Under the pieces are notes generated by a model, which saw only the letters and a list, made by a program, of their open reading frames with translations, searched no databases and was not told the DNA's origin. A stretch of DNA of 64,000 nucleotides from assembly GCA_037447655.1 (NCBI GenBank), contig JBBHKE010000985.1, forward strand, positions 1 through 64,000, written 5' to 3'. Positions 22,373 to 34,747 of the stretch are shown one piece after another (positions within the stretch are counted from its first letter, which is position 1; each line of letters begins with the position of its first letter). This DNA comes from Zygnema cylindricum (lineage: Eukaryota > Streptophyta > Zygnematophyceae > Zygnematales > Zygnemataceae). The translations under genes were made by a program, and so were the position numbers.

Positions 22373-22623
22373 AGCCACCCGGGTGGCTCTTTTTCATTAT
22401 ATCGGAAGGTATAAAATTCTAAGGTACGGAAGTCGTCCGAAACGAGTTTCCATATTTTTCCGAGTACTAAGGGCTGACTACAAGCACCTTTCAACTAAAG
22501 GAAGTACTCCGTAAAGGGGACCGACCGGCGGGAAGATTCGCCGAAAGGAACAAGCTGGAAGATTCGCCGAAAGAAACAAGCTACCCGGGTGGCTCTTTTC
22601 TAAAAATAGCCACCCGGGTGGCT
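22373..22623. repeat. 16-bp palindrome AGCCACCCGGGTGGCT in three places
   Basis: Perfect copies lie at 22373-22388 and 22608-22623; 22579-22594 has one mismatch. A 26-bp direct repeat (GGAAGATTCGCCGAAAG and following) lies twice at about 22532-22583 between them. The function is unknown: protein-binding sites or transposon sub-terminal repeats are both possible. Confidence 0.8.
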
Positions 22624-25600
22624 CCGGACCCCTTCAACGGCCGTTGCATTCCCGAGCCGCAACACCCGCATATAATGTCGCACGGGTACTGTAGATGCCT
22701 ACAATCATCGCTATTTTGTAAACGACATTAATTGTCGCAATTTTTGTAGTCGTCTATAACTGTCACAAGAAACACCCACGTTTACATCCGTTACAGTTTA
22801 AAGTAATGGTTTCATAAAGTCAAAGCGTAACGCTTTTAAAGTAATACCTAAAGTCTAAGCCTAAAACACAAAGGAGCATGACTTAGTTTCGGTTACAAGA
22901 GAATGTGCCTTTATTTTGAACTGTGATATTTTCCATTCGATTATTTGACTTAAGGTGAGGCTACATAGGGAAGTCCCTGTAATTGTAAGGAAAATAATAT
23001 TAATGTAATACAGAGGCCTCGGTTACATCGCGTATCGCTTGTAAATAAGGAGTGAACCTCCATCAAGCCAAAAGTGAGATTCATTACTGGAAAAAGTGTA
23101 TTTTCGTTCAGGTCCAAGTCATTTTCGTACCTTGCCGTAAAATATATATATATATAAATATATAATTTATAAAAAACATGTTGACGGGAGATTCATTAAT
23201 ATTCTCCAAGCTTTTTGGCAAAACCTTCCACCGTCCTATTTTGAATTTTCAACGCAAACGTCCTTTCTATCTAGTTTCTGGCGAGTCTCCTCAACTGTCA
23301 TCGGGAGGAGACTTGCCAGGTACTAGACGTGTCTATTGGTCCACTTGGTAACAAAAAGGTATCATCCATGGCGGACGAGCGATGACGACCTCACAATTGC
23401 CAAAGGCCACGTGCCTTCATACAAGACAAATTTGAAAGCGACGAGAAAATCTCTACTGGAGGATATCTTTGTGACAACACTTCTCTTTCGTGGAAAGGAC
23501 CATACGTATAAAACAAAACGGCAAACGATAAAGTACAAATTTTCATTTTGAAAAGGATTTCCAAGCAGTTGATACAACGAAATGACAAGAACGTACAAAT
23601 TGTACATTCGCGTAGCGCTCATATATATTTTAATCTGCGTTCGTCCGTACATTCCCTTCTAGATTTTGTGCTTGTCAAATCTTTCATTATTTCGGGCGTG
23701 GTGAACAAGATCTTACGTGGATCCAATCGCAATCCAACACGTAATCATTTTCTTCCTCGCTGGCAAGAACTGATGGAGAAGTGATACAAATATTACTGCC
23801 AGTAAACGTGGTCGTATGATTACTGGCAACGCTTGATGGAGGTGCACCCTAAGTATTTATATACGTGGTTTAATTTGAGTGGTTCCACTTAGGTTCAAGA
23901 TCCAATCTTTAAAATCATTAAAGATTTCAAAACCGACTAATTTTGTTTCAAAATCTGTACATGTGTATTATGTACGTATGCTTTCGCAATTTAAATTGAT
24001 ATTTCAAAACGTGAAAACGACAAAAATATCTCGCTTTTACATGAAGCTTTAAAGAACGCAAAAACCGTACTTCTTTATGAAAGAAGGCAAAAACCGTACT
24101 TTTTTTTCGGCAAAGATTTTTAGTCACCTTGCCCGAAGGCACGTGACTTTGGCGACGTAGTAGTTCATCGTCGCACATGACAACCGTCCAGGTGTAAAGA
24201 TCGTAACGATTTTGTGATGATGCACTCCCCTCTGTGAGATGAGTGCACCATTACAGAGCCTTCGTGGATGAAGACAAAGTATAATAAGACGGGCAATGTT
24301 CTCTCCCGGACTCTTGGAGAATCATAATCGGATCTTTTGTAATGTTGTTTTAAAAAAACTCACGATAAAATAGTACGCCATAGTACGGTCAGATACAAAA
24401 TTTTGTAATATACCTCACTTTTCATCTGACGTAACTACACCCTTAATACAACGATGTCTCATTCGTACGGATTTTTACATTTTTACGAAATTTCGTTATT
24501 TTTTTTAGATTTTAAATCTTTCGCCAAATGCGTATACTTTTCGTACTGATAAAACGTACGATTATTATGTACGGAAATTTCAAAAAAGAGACGTTTTATT
24601 TCCGCACACAAAGTTTTAAAGAAATATGTACGGTTCATCATTACAACAAAACCGCCATTGAATCCGTCATTGAAAGCTAGATTGAAGCCACACATCAAGC
24701 TTCCACGAACCTCTTCACAGGCAGTCATGTCAACGCCTCGAGGAGCAAAGTGGGAGCAAGTGAAAGCTTCAAAAGGATATGATGTTTTTTTTTTCAATTA
24801 TGATTTTGTCATTATCCAATTTGAAATACAAAAATGGTGATTTTTTGCTTCAATTTTGAATTTATCATTATTAAATGTTGACATACACAAATGTTTTTTT
24901 TTTTAATTGTGATTTTTTCATTATTCAATTTTGACTTTAAAAAATGGTTATTTTTTACTTCAAGTGTAAATTTGTGAATGGTGACATGTTGTAATAAGGA
25001 CAAGCGTCGGCATGGCGCTGACAGGTTGTCGGCGCTGCCTCGGCGTTGGCGACGAGCCCAGCGCCAAGGCAGTCTGATCGCTAGCGACGTGATATTCTAA
25101 TCGCTGGTTGCAGGTTCAGCATCCAGCGAATCGTCGTTGGTTTTTGATTAAAGTGTCATTGTATTTTTCGTTATCGATTAAATGTTTTAATATTTTTTAA
25201 TTTTTATTTTTAGTATGGAGTCATAGTTGGTCAAAGCATTTTATGATTTTTGAACTTTGTTTCATGCGCATATTCGTATTTTTTTTGGCGTTTCATGCGT
25301 GTGTTTCATTCGCATGAGACATCTATGCCTTAATACAAACAGGTTGAATGCGGCCATCGAATATTATTCTACAATTTCAAAAAAAGATTCGTACATTCTG
25401 GAATATACGAATTAGTCATGTCGTATAGGCATATACGATTGTACGAATTACCCTTTGGATCCCATCGATACGAATTCCTTTGATGAGAGAAACTGTCGCC
25501 AACCTGGAATACCACATTAGAAAGGATTATCGTCGCAGAGCTATAGTTATCGCGCTGACGTATCGTAACACAACGAACTCATGGTGTGCCCCCATGTGTT

Positions 25601-26005
25601 CAAGTAAGGGTTATATTCCGTCGTTTCACAAAAAATAGGACTTCCAACGAGAAAACATTACGCCGTACGAAAAATGGGCAAAAACACAAGTACATTTTGC
25701 ATCATCTTGGAACTTGAAAGGTACTGCAAGTTTGCGTTTTTATCATCGCGACCAATTTCCAGCTCATCATCACACTTGCATTGGAATCAAATCGCGACCT
25801 GATTTTAATTAAAATACTACCCTATTGACGAATAGAAAACTTGGATTGCACGTGTCAAACGGTTGCGAATTTTTTTCGCAGTTTGGAGAGTACACAAAAA
25901 AAAGGTTGTTTGTCCGTTTGCAAACAATTCGGACAAACAATGGCAGTAAGAGAAAGCCCGACGTCTTCAATGTCACGTTGAACATTCAATGTCACTTTCC
26001 ACTAC
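22624..26005. other. non-coding region, no gene recognised
   Basis: Short frames here have no recognisable domains. The stretch is rich in GTAC, CGTAC and TACGG words. A GC-rich patch at 25000-25090 has repeated GGCGCTG/CAGCGCC words. It may be old, decayed transposon sequence. Confidence 0.4.
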
Positions 26006-26218
26006 AGTACAGTACACCTTGAATCGTTATTAGCATATAGAATTTGTTAGTGTAAAGAAAAAATTAGCGTCATTTATTCTAATTTAGTGCCAAGAGACGT
26101 GGCAGATTTTGGTCCACGTCCTTAAATCGTGTAGTTTATTCTATTTAAGATATCAATGTCAAAATTTTGGGGTGACGATATAGAGTACATAAGGCTAATA
26201 ACAATTCACGGTGAACTA
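26006..26218. mobile_element. MITE with CACCGTGAATCGTTATTAG-type ends
   Basis: Left end CACCTTGAATCGTTATTAG and right end CTAATAACAATTCACGGTG form an inverted repeat of about 19 bp with two mismatches. The interior matches the reverse complement of the element at 8594-8787. No coding capacity. Confidence 0.7.
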
Positions 26219-26726
26219 TACAACCCATTTGTAGACGTAGGCAATTTGATTATGATGTCCACGTGTAGGCATCTACAAGTGTCAAGAGCTCCTAGGCGTC
26301 GACAAATGTCCGCAGTATGCCAGGAGCTCGTTGTATAGTACAAATGTCCGTTGTTTGTCGAGAGATGGTTGGTATCTACAAATGTATGCAATTTGTTTGC
26401 TTTACAAGTGTCGCAAGATATTAGCGATGTCTACAATTGTCACATATTCGAAGTAATGAACACGCAAGTAACGATTGACATAGGCACACTTTGAAAAGTA
26501 CATCGTAAAATCTGCGCTAAAATCCAATTTAACGTTTCAAATTTTCGGTTACATGGGGACACGCCCTTACATAGCGTTAAAACTAAAATCGTTACTTGCA
26601 TCTGTGACAATTTTATTTGTGACAATGCATGTGAGTTTCTAAGCTTGGCGATGATGCAAATTTGTATTCTTACTTTTTCACTTAATTTGTACGGTTGTGA
26701 ACAAACTGGTATACTACTGAATAAAA

Positions 26727-26854
26727 CCTATACTTTGGCACATAGGAAGATGCCCTTACGAAGTCATTTTGGATAAAAGACTGAAGATTACCTATACTTT
26801 GGCACATAGGAAGACGCCCTTACGAAGTCATTTTGGATAAAAGATTGAAGATTA
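26727..26854. repeat. 64-bp tandem duplication
   Basis: Two nearly identical 64-bp copies starting CCTATACTTTGGCACATAGG are directly adjacent, differing at only a few bases. The event is recent or the sequence is conserved. Confidence 0.9.
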
Positions 26855-27107
26855 ACAAATTGATAAACTGGCACACGTGGCAGTAAGTCGAACAAGCGAT
26901 GTCGCTAAAATTGTGGTGCATTCAAAATGACGTAAAATACTAAAATGTACTATGGTTTCCATACATTTTTTGTGAAGTGTAAAATTTTACCATTTCAAGC
27001 TCACTTTGAAGTAAAACGACATATGAACGTTTAACACACGTTCACATAGCAATATCGAGCAAGCCAACCAACCAGCGTTGATAGCCCAGACTCATTTTGG
27101 CTGACCG

Positions 27108-27640
27108 CTACACCGCAAATCGTTATTAGTGTCAAAACTCTAATTTGGGTTCTTAGAATTTTGATTTTTTTCCTTAAGTAGGATACATGATTTTAATGCT
27201 TCTTTGACGTTAATTAGGTACCGTACAAAATAGCGTAAAGAACGAAAGTACAATAATATCTAAGTAGTGTGGTGTATAGTCGATGTCGGACCGTACATAA
27301 ATGTACTTTTTCAAGTGAAAATTTTACAAAAAATAAATTAAATCAGACGCTCACGTATAGGAACGTGCGCTCAAAAAACGCGATTAGTGTGACACGTAAA
27401 TTAAGTCTGACATGTACGGATGTTTAAATTTCATGACAGCGTACGATTTCTAATATTTTGTTTGGATACATATATTAATGTATATAATTGTAAAGCAAAT
27501 TTTGTTATTCCAAATTAGCATTAACGCCGAAACTAGAATACACCTTTTTTTTTAATTTCAAATTCTTAAGTAGCATCAATTACGGTAAATATTCTTCAAC
27601 ACTACTTAAAATTTGACACTAATAACGATTCGCGGTGTAC
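27108..27640. mobile_element. MITE copy X (533 bp) in a tandem nest
   Basis: Left end CTACACCGCAAATCGTTATT and right end AATAACGATTCGCGGTGTAC are inverted repeats extending to about 28 bp, continuing into TTTGACACT. The interior is AT-rich and non-coding. A second copy at 28235-28706 matches most of its length. Confidence 0.75.
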
Positions 27641-27646
27641 AGTGCA

Positions 27647-27915
27647 GTACACCGTAATACGTTATTAGGGTTAATGCTTTTTTTTTTTTTTTTGCCATTT
27701 AAAACATCTCTTTCCTGTACACGCATGTCAAGCTACAGATCTGACGGCTGCGACTGAAAGCTAAGATTCACACCTCCCGATCGGCTGCGATTGAAAGCTA
27801 AGATTCACACCTCTCGATTGGCGGTCTTTGCTAAGAAAGAGGACAAGTGTGTATGGAGGAAAGTTGTTTTAATTGGCGAAAAATTTGTTAACCCTAATAG
27901 CGATACACGGTGTAC
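27647..27915. mobile_element. MITE copy Y (269 bp)
   Basis: Starts GTACACCGTAATACGTTATT and ends AATAGCGATACACGGTGTAC, only 6 bp after copy X. The interior resembles copies Z (27970-28192) and W (31378-31600), but with an extra tandem duplication around GGCTGCGAYTGAAAGCTAAG, which explains its greater length. Confidence 0.75.
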
Positions 27916-27969
27916 TGTACTGTCGGACACACTTTGGCCGACTACTACAATTCTGTACTGTTCAGCGGT

Positions 27970-28192
27970 GTACACCGTCAATCGCTATTAGTGTTACTGT
28001 TTTTTTCGTCTCTTTAAACATCCTTTCCCCGTACACGCATGTCTGTTTTTGGATCTGACGATTTCGATTGAAATGCAAGATTCTCAACTTCCGATTGACG
28101 GTCTCAAATTGAAAATCGGACAAGAGTGTACGGAAAAAATATGTTTTAAGTGGGCCAAAAAAACATTAACACTAAAAGCGATACACGGTATG
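27970..28192. mobile_element. MITE copy Z (223 bp)
   Basis: Starts GTACACCGTCAATCGCTATT and ends near AAAAGCGATACACGGTATGC. The interior has the same order of landmarks as copy W at 31378-31600, and the two have the same length. Confidence 0.75.
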
Positions 28193-28234
28193 CTGTACCG
28201 CCAGATTTCAACGTCCGGACACACTTTCCTGACC

Positions 28235-28706
28235 GCTTCACCGCGAAGTGTTATTAGTGTCAAAATCACTAATTTAGGTTATTAAAATTTTGTTTTTTTT
28301 CCTCAAATATGATACATAATTTCAATTTATCCTTGACGTTAATTAAGGTACCCTACAAAATAGCGTAAAGAATGAAAGTACAATAAGATCAAAATAGTGT
28401 GGTGTACGATTGTTAACAGACCGTACATAAATGTACCTTTTCAAATGAAAATTTTACAAAAAATGAATTAAATCAGACGCGCACGCATAGGAACGTGCGC
28501 TCAAAAAACGAGATTAGTATTGCACATAAATTAGTCTGGCATGTACGGATATATAAATTACACGAAGGCGTACAATTTCTAATAGTTTGTACGGATACAT
28601 TTATTAATGTTTATAATCATACGACAAATATTCCATTTTTACAGTTCCAAATTAGTATTAACGCCAAAATTAGAATACACTTTTTTTTTAAATTTCAAAT
28701 TCTTTG
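28235..28706. mobile_element. MITE copy X-prime, truncated at its right end
   Basis: Begins CTTCACCGCGAAGTGTTATT and follows copy X (27108-27640) for about 470 bp, including AGGAACGTGCGCTCAAAAAA. The right terminal repeat is missing. Spacers before copies Z and X-prime also resemble each other, so a larger segment was duplicated. Confidence 0.7.
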
Positions 28707-29519
28707 GGTGAAGTTCCATTAGGACATTATGTAATTGTACGACCAACATTAAAGAATGTTACAATATGAACGACGTTCCATTGTGTAGAGTCTGTAATCC
28801 ACGTGTTAGCAAAACTATGGTGCCACGTAGCTCTAGATTTGATATAAAAAATTGTCAAGGATTTTCACTCCGACAAAAAATCTTCATTTGCGTACCATGT
28901 ACGTGCGTCTTAGGTCATCGTTCAACGCAACTTTTGTACTTGTCTTATACCACCTCATTTTTTTAAGGTTTCTGTTTTTACCCGTGACGAATTGTTTTTA
29001 CCAGTGACGAATGAGCGTTATATCAAATAGCTAACTGTATTGCTATCAGTTTTGGTGTTTCCGACAAAATATATCAGGTTTTTGGATATGTGGGCGATTA
29101 TATATTTGTAGGATTTGTCAACATTCCAGGCTACACAAAAAACAAATTCTCTTAAGGATTAGAAAAGTCTAAGGTTGAGCTTGTGACCTATTGTGAACCA
29201 ACAATTTTTCAGAAATTTGGCTAATCCACATGTCGACATGTACATGTGACTAGATGAGCATTATTTTAACATTTCATTTAGAAACAGTAGTTTGATGGTT
29301 GCCAAAGTATTTCTCTTATCAACAAATTGACAATCTCAGGTCGATTATTGGCTAAACTGCTCAACATGTGAGTTCGGAAAATTCCGAAAAGATGGGATTG
29401 TGATGGATTCCATGAATATTTTATTGTTGGATGTGGACTAACTGTACCTTCTCAACAGAGTGGCACAAAGCGCTTAACTTATTTTCAAGTACAGTTAATA
29501 TTTAGTTGTTGGTGTTGAA
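28707..29519. other. non-coding region
   Basis: AT-rich, with no clear repeats or coding exons recognised. Confidence 0.4.
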
Positions 29520-29579
29520 TATGCCAAGAATTGCTATTAGGGTTAGTGAAAATATTGCAACGCGGGTTTGTTGTCTCTC

Positions 29580-29790
29580 CTCCCACTTCCTCAACCTCTG
29601 CCTCTCCCTCCCCCTCTCTCTCTCTATTTACAGTGGCAGTGGATGTGAGTCCATGGACATCTCCGAGCTCCGGACCATTTTTAGTAATTCCCTCCCTTTC
29701 CTTCAATGCCTGGTCGGCGGAAAACAACCGTAATGTACAAGAAACTCGTATTCGCCTATACAATTGCAATTCTTCATCTTTTTTCTCCTG
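29580..29790 (+). other. unassigned exon-like segment
   Basis: A strong pyrimidine tract ending TTTACAG at about 29631 is followed by an open frame containing AWSAENNRNVQETRIRLYNC. The acceptor and the compositional change suggest an exon. I cannot name the family, and no matching donor or neighbours were settled. Confidence 0.2.
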
Positions 29791-30484
29791 TTTTGACAAT
29801 ACTTTATTATTTATTTTTATGCAATCACATGTTTAAATTTTCTCCCTTATGTTGACATTTCCTTTGTTATAACTTATGTAAAATTGAAGTGTTTGGACTT
29901 TTTTTCCATTTTTTGGATTTCTTTTGTTACAGGATTTTCTCAATTGCAATGCATGTTTATTGTTTTCTTATGTTGGCATTTCCTTTGATAATGGTTTAAC
30001 ATTTCTTTTGTACTGATTATACACATTTCAGAATATTTATTTCTTATGTTGACATTCCTTTGCATTCACTAATACACAACTTTTACATTTGAATTTTTAA
30101 TACTTATGATGACATTTCTTTATTATTAGTTGTTAACGATTGTAATTCTGATCTTTTACCTCTTGTTTGTGAACTAATTTTAATTTTAAATAGCATGTGT
30201 CCCGTTTATGTATATTTTTCATCAACATTCTATATTTTTGACAACTTCTGTTTTTCTTTTTTTCGATATGATAGTTTTGGTTCTTCTTAGACAACATTGT
30301 GTTGTGAAAGTTCTATTTATAGTTCTTACATTTTCTCTCGACAACCTTTTTTGATTTTTTGACATTCCTGTTTGAGAGCGTTTTTTATTCTTCTGTTTCG
30401 TATTTTTTTGGGTGTTTGTGATGAATACTGTCCATTTTTTCTTCTTTTTTTGAAGTTTTTTTTTTGGCTTCTCTTCGTTGGACA

Positions 30485-30683
30485 GATCCCAATGGTTTTG
30501 ATATCAATGTCGGAAGACTTGGGAGCGTCGTGTTGGTTTTTGGCGACATTGAAGGATATCAAAGTGGACGATCTTATGCGATTCCGATCACATCGTGGAG
30601 GTCATCACGGCATGTACGCAATTGTGTTACGAAAAGTACGGTCGACCGCTAGACTAGATTTCATTTCCTTGCACTTAGATTAG
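30485..30683 (+). other. candidate exon with Agenet/Tudor-like sequence
   Basis: After a TGGACAG acceptor the frame reads MVLISMSEDLGASCWFLATL then KDIKVDDLMRFRSHRGGHHG, ending at TAG. The pattern V-x-V/I-x-S-E-D-x-G-x-x-x-x-W-F-x-A is that of plant Agenet domains, which bind modified histones. The match is short and upstream exons were not identified. The overlapping frame from 30464 is less convincing. Confidence 0.28.
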
Positions 30684-31137
30684 TGTTTGATGTGTGTTTA
30701 GCGGTGGAAAACATTTCGGGTGGCACTATATCATTGGACCACATTGAGGCATGCCATTACTGCAGATCATTCCCATAGATTATAAAGGCAATACATGGCA
30801 TTTTACTCAAGCAAGCAGGATCATAGAAAAGGAAGTAAATCAGCTCAATAGGAATTAAATTGTCTCACAATTGTAATTTACTATTCGGGTTCACATAGGC
30901 TTTCGCCTTGTGGGCCCTTGACTATAAAGTGGCTACAAAGCTGATTTGAGACTATCCTTCTATCTTCCGCCTTGTGTCCTTTTTCTATCTCTTTTCTTTC
31001 TTCCTATCCTTCACTCTTGCGTAGTCTACCTTTCGTGGCTTATTCTGTTTGGTCCACATAATCATCTGTGCCTTGTCCACCGGTTCGTGGCTGCGGGAAT
31101 TCCTTCTATCGCTCGAATGGCGGACCCAGGTTTTTCA

Positions 31138-31312
31138 AAGCGAGCACGAGAGGGAAAAGGAGAGAGGGAGAGAGAGAGGGAGAGCGTGAGCGAGGAAAGG
31201 GAGGGGGAGAGGGAGGGAGAGAGAGAGGGAGGGTGGAAGAGGGAGAGAGGGAGAGGGAGAGGGAGAGAGGTAAAAGGAGAGGGAGAGGGAGAAGGAGAGC
31301 TTGGAAACGTTT
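31138..31312. repeat. purine-only GAGAGGGAGA tract
   Basis: About 170 bases of nearly pure G and A. Arg/Glu-rich open frames across it result from the repeat and are not taken as genes. Confidence 0.85.
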
Positions 31313-31377
31313 TTTAACATTACTAGTAGTCAAGTAATTTCGTTAGCTGCACCCTAAGTATTGAGTAGACTTATAAG

Positions 31378-31600
31378 CTACACCGTGTATCGCTATTAGT
31401 GTTAACATTTTTTTCGCCACTTAAAACAACTTTTCTCCTTGTACACTTCTCGAATTGTGGATCTGAAGGCTGCGATTGAAATCTAAGATTCTCATCTTCC
31501 AATTGGCGGTCTCAGTGTGAAAAAAGGACAAGTGTGTAGAGAGAGAAAATGTTTTAAATGGAGTAAAAAATATTAACACTAATAGCGATACATGGTGTAC
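31378..31600. mobile_element. MITE copy W (223 bp)
   Basis: Starts CTACACCGTGTATCGCTATT and ends AATAGCGATACATGGTGTAC, an inverted repeat of about 25 bp with few mismatches. The interior matches copies Y and Z. It is the cleanest isolated copy. Confidence 0.8.
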
Positions 31601-32703
31601 TGTAAGTCTGTAACATTCTAGCAATCATAGAGAAATGGTGAGTTATTTTTTTTTTTGTATAAAGGAAAAGCTTCGGCGTAATATCTTTGTGTAGCGGCTG
31701 ATGAAATTTGTTAATTTGTTAATTTTTTTACGTGTGAACGCTTTTGCTTTGGTGATTTTTTTTGTTAGGTTGTGATTTTTGCAAGCAATCCTAAGTTAGT
31801 TGTGTACTTATTAAAAGTTGAAGCAAACTGGTTTACATCGAAACATATGGTTACCTTTTTTGAGCATTATTGTTTGTAGATTACTCGTAGGAAAATGCTT
31901 TCAGTTTCTGGTTCTGCAAACATAAACTTCAAATTTTTCTTCTTACTCTGTTATTTGCATTTTAGGTAGAAATAGGTGAAGTCATTTAATGTTTAAATCA
32001 ATATGTTGTTTACTTTGAAGGAAAATGATCAGAAATTCGAAGAAAAAATGTTTTTTTTTTGTTTTTTAATCCCCTTTCCTATTTTATGGATGAAAATTTC
32101 CTGGCGAAAATCAACGCTCGAGAAAAAATTTTCAATGAAAAAGTAAAACTCTCTTAAATTTTGGTTCCAGTGTGATGGGAAAGAATGAGATATGCATTTA
32201 CATGTGATGACTGTATTTTCATGAAGAAGAATTTACCAAAAAAAAAAAGCACGGCGGCAAACTATTTGGGTACATCGGCACAAAAAAAGAAAGGCGAAAA
32301 CGGAACGGAAAAAAAATACCTATGTTCTCATTGTCCTGAAAAATCAGATACTTCAGTTGATTTCTTCAGTTGATTTTTCAATTTGAAGATGCAATCAACA
32401 TTCTACGGAAAAATAAGATTCTCTTCAGTTGAGCTTTCAATTTGAAGATGCATTAAGCAGTTGAATTGGGAATTGGGAATTTGCACTTAGCTAGTTCGTA
32501 TTTTTTACTTTTGTATATACCCGACCTTATATGGGAGTAGGGGTATTTCCTACCGTACAATAGTAAAGTATAATTCAAAGTGAAAACATCTACGTGACAG
32601 TATGGCGAATCAAAAAACCTGCATTTACACATTAATTGCAATTCGATACCTTAGCATTTTAATGCCTTAACAACTCAATTTTTTATTCTATTTAAGTACT
32701 TTG
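31601..32703. other. non-coding region
   Basis: AT-rich. Frames such as the Lys-rich one at 32185-32373 show no domain. A repeated CTTCAGTTGATTTTTCAATT-type phrase occurs twice near 32355-32460. Confidence 0.4.
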
Positions 32704-33155
32704 TGTTAGGATCGATACACACAAGGATAGAAGAAAGATAGAATATGAAGCGGAAGCAAGAAGCAGTAAGAAGAGAGCACTCCAGCAAAAGACAAATATA
32801 TTTCACCGGAATTTTTCCCCTCTTACAAAAGATAAAAAATTTGCAAAACGACTAAGTCCTAAATACTCCAAACTCAAACAAACAAAGTACTAAGGATTGC
32901 ACGACGTACAAAAGTACACGCGCGAACCAATCATCCAAAAGTACACACGAACAAACATACTATACGCGGTACTATACAAATCTAATGAAACGTCGTACTA
33001 ACTTAAAGTACTAATGTACTTCGCACGCAAAACCAAAACCGAAACCAGACTATAATTATACTAACACGAAACGCCAAACAAAAACACACGCGAACTACAT
33101 AATACATATTACGGCGCTCAACAAACTGAGACGCCGTTTCACAAAGAATCTAACA
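32704..33155 (-). repeat. 3' LTR of the copia element
   Basis: Begins TGTTAGGATCGATACACACA on the plus strand and ends CACAAAGAATCTAACA. It is 452 bp, shorter than its partner because it lacks the internal-sequence insert. Confidence 0.9.
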
Positions 33156-33182
33156 ATCCCCCTCTCTTTGTGAAACCCCCTC

Positions 33183-34747
33183 TCAAACTGAAAACAACCC
33201 TAGTTTAGGTCTACCCCGTAAAAGTACGTCGTAGACCGCCGCCTTAGTCAACATATCTGCGGCCTCCTCCAAAGTTGACACGTATAGGAATTCGATTTCC
33301 TTCGCAGCCACCAAATTTGGTACGAAGTGCCACTGTATCCGGATATGTTTTGTTCGCTTGTGGAAGACCGGATTTTTCACAAGCGACATCGAGCTCATGC
33401 TGTCAGTAAAAATCTGCAGATAGCCAATCACAATCCCCAACTCACCAAGCATCTTTTTGATCCACACAGATGCTTTTGACGTATGACACGCCGACATATA
33501 TTCGGCCTCAGTAGAGCTTAGCGCAACCGTAGGTTGGAGCCGCGAACTCCAAGAAATTGCCGCGCCGCCCAAAACAAATGCGTACCTTGACGTGGACTTT
33601 CCACTATCGAAATCTCCTCCCCATCAGCGTTGTAGTAAGCGATACACTGCAAGGGGTCTCGTTTGGATTTATACACCAAGCCAAACTCAATCGTACCAAC
33701 CAAATAGCGAAATGTTCGTTTCACTGCATCCCAATGATTCTTTTTCGCAGCGTTGCAGTAACGACTGACAAGTGACACCGCCGCCGCAATATCCGGACGC
33801 GTGCCTACGCTTAGGTACATTAAACTACCTATTGCCTCACGATATGGAACAGATACATTTTCTTCCTCTTCGTACTTTCTATGTTGTACTTTTGGATCTA
33901 ATGGCGTCAGGACAAGTTTCGCGCCAATCATACCAAATCTAGTCAAGACCTCTCTACAGTACTGAGCTTGACTTAATTTAATTACACTCTCGTTGGACCT
34001 TATGACTTCTATCCCTAAGATGTACCTTACTTCTCCAAGATCTGTAACTTTAAAATGTATACTTAGGTATTCTTTTAACTTATTAATAACAGACAACGTG
34101 TCACTAATCATTAAGAAGTCATCGACATACACAGAAAAAATAATTTGGTCCTTTCCCTCTCCTTTCACGTAAACTCCGGAATCCGAAATTGTACGAACAA
34201 AGCCATAATTAGTAAGTACCTTATGCAGACGAAGGTACCAAGTCCTTGGCGCTTGTTTTAATCCGTACAAGGATTTTCGCAGCCGCCATACCTTTCCTTC
34301 TTTTGAAGGCACACCCTCGGGCACCTTCATGTAAACCTCCTCTTCTAATTCTCCATTTAAATAGGCTATATCTACGTTGATTTGATGTATATGCTTATTC
34401 CCCGCGGCCGCAATAGCAATTATCATTCTCAAAGAATCAAATTTAACAACCGGTGCATAAGTTTCCGAATAATCAACCCCCTCTATTTGTTGAAAGCCTT
34501 TACACACCAATCTAGCCTTATATTTTACTATCTCCCCCGTAGCACCTGTTTTTGTTTTAAATATCCATTTAGCATCAATCGCCTTCTTCCCCTCCGGTAA
34601 ACTCACCTCTTCAAAAGTTTTATTATCAATAATGGATTTTAATTCTCTCTCCCACGCCGGTTTCCACTTATCCTCCCAATCCATAGAACTCCGTGCCTCG
34701 GCGTAAGATTGGGGATCACCGGGCATATTCTCGGTTAATGATTGCTA
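33183..34747 (-). pseudogene. copia reverse transcriptase and RNase H
   Basis: The frame from about 34726 has WKPAWERELKSIIDNKTFEE, KWIFKTK and YKARLVCKGF, then FSVYVDDFLMISD with the YVDD catalytic motif intact, and later GSLMYLSVGTRPDIAAAVSL. A TAG at 34745-34747 separates it from the integrase part in the same frame. RNase H starts after YYNADGE, but a one-base shift near 33590 moves SWSSRLQPTVALSSTEAEYM and QIFTDSMSSMSLVKN into another frame. These enzymes copy element RNA into DNA; the shift and stop prevent a full product. Confidence 0.9.
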
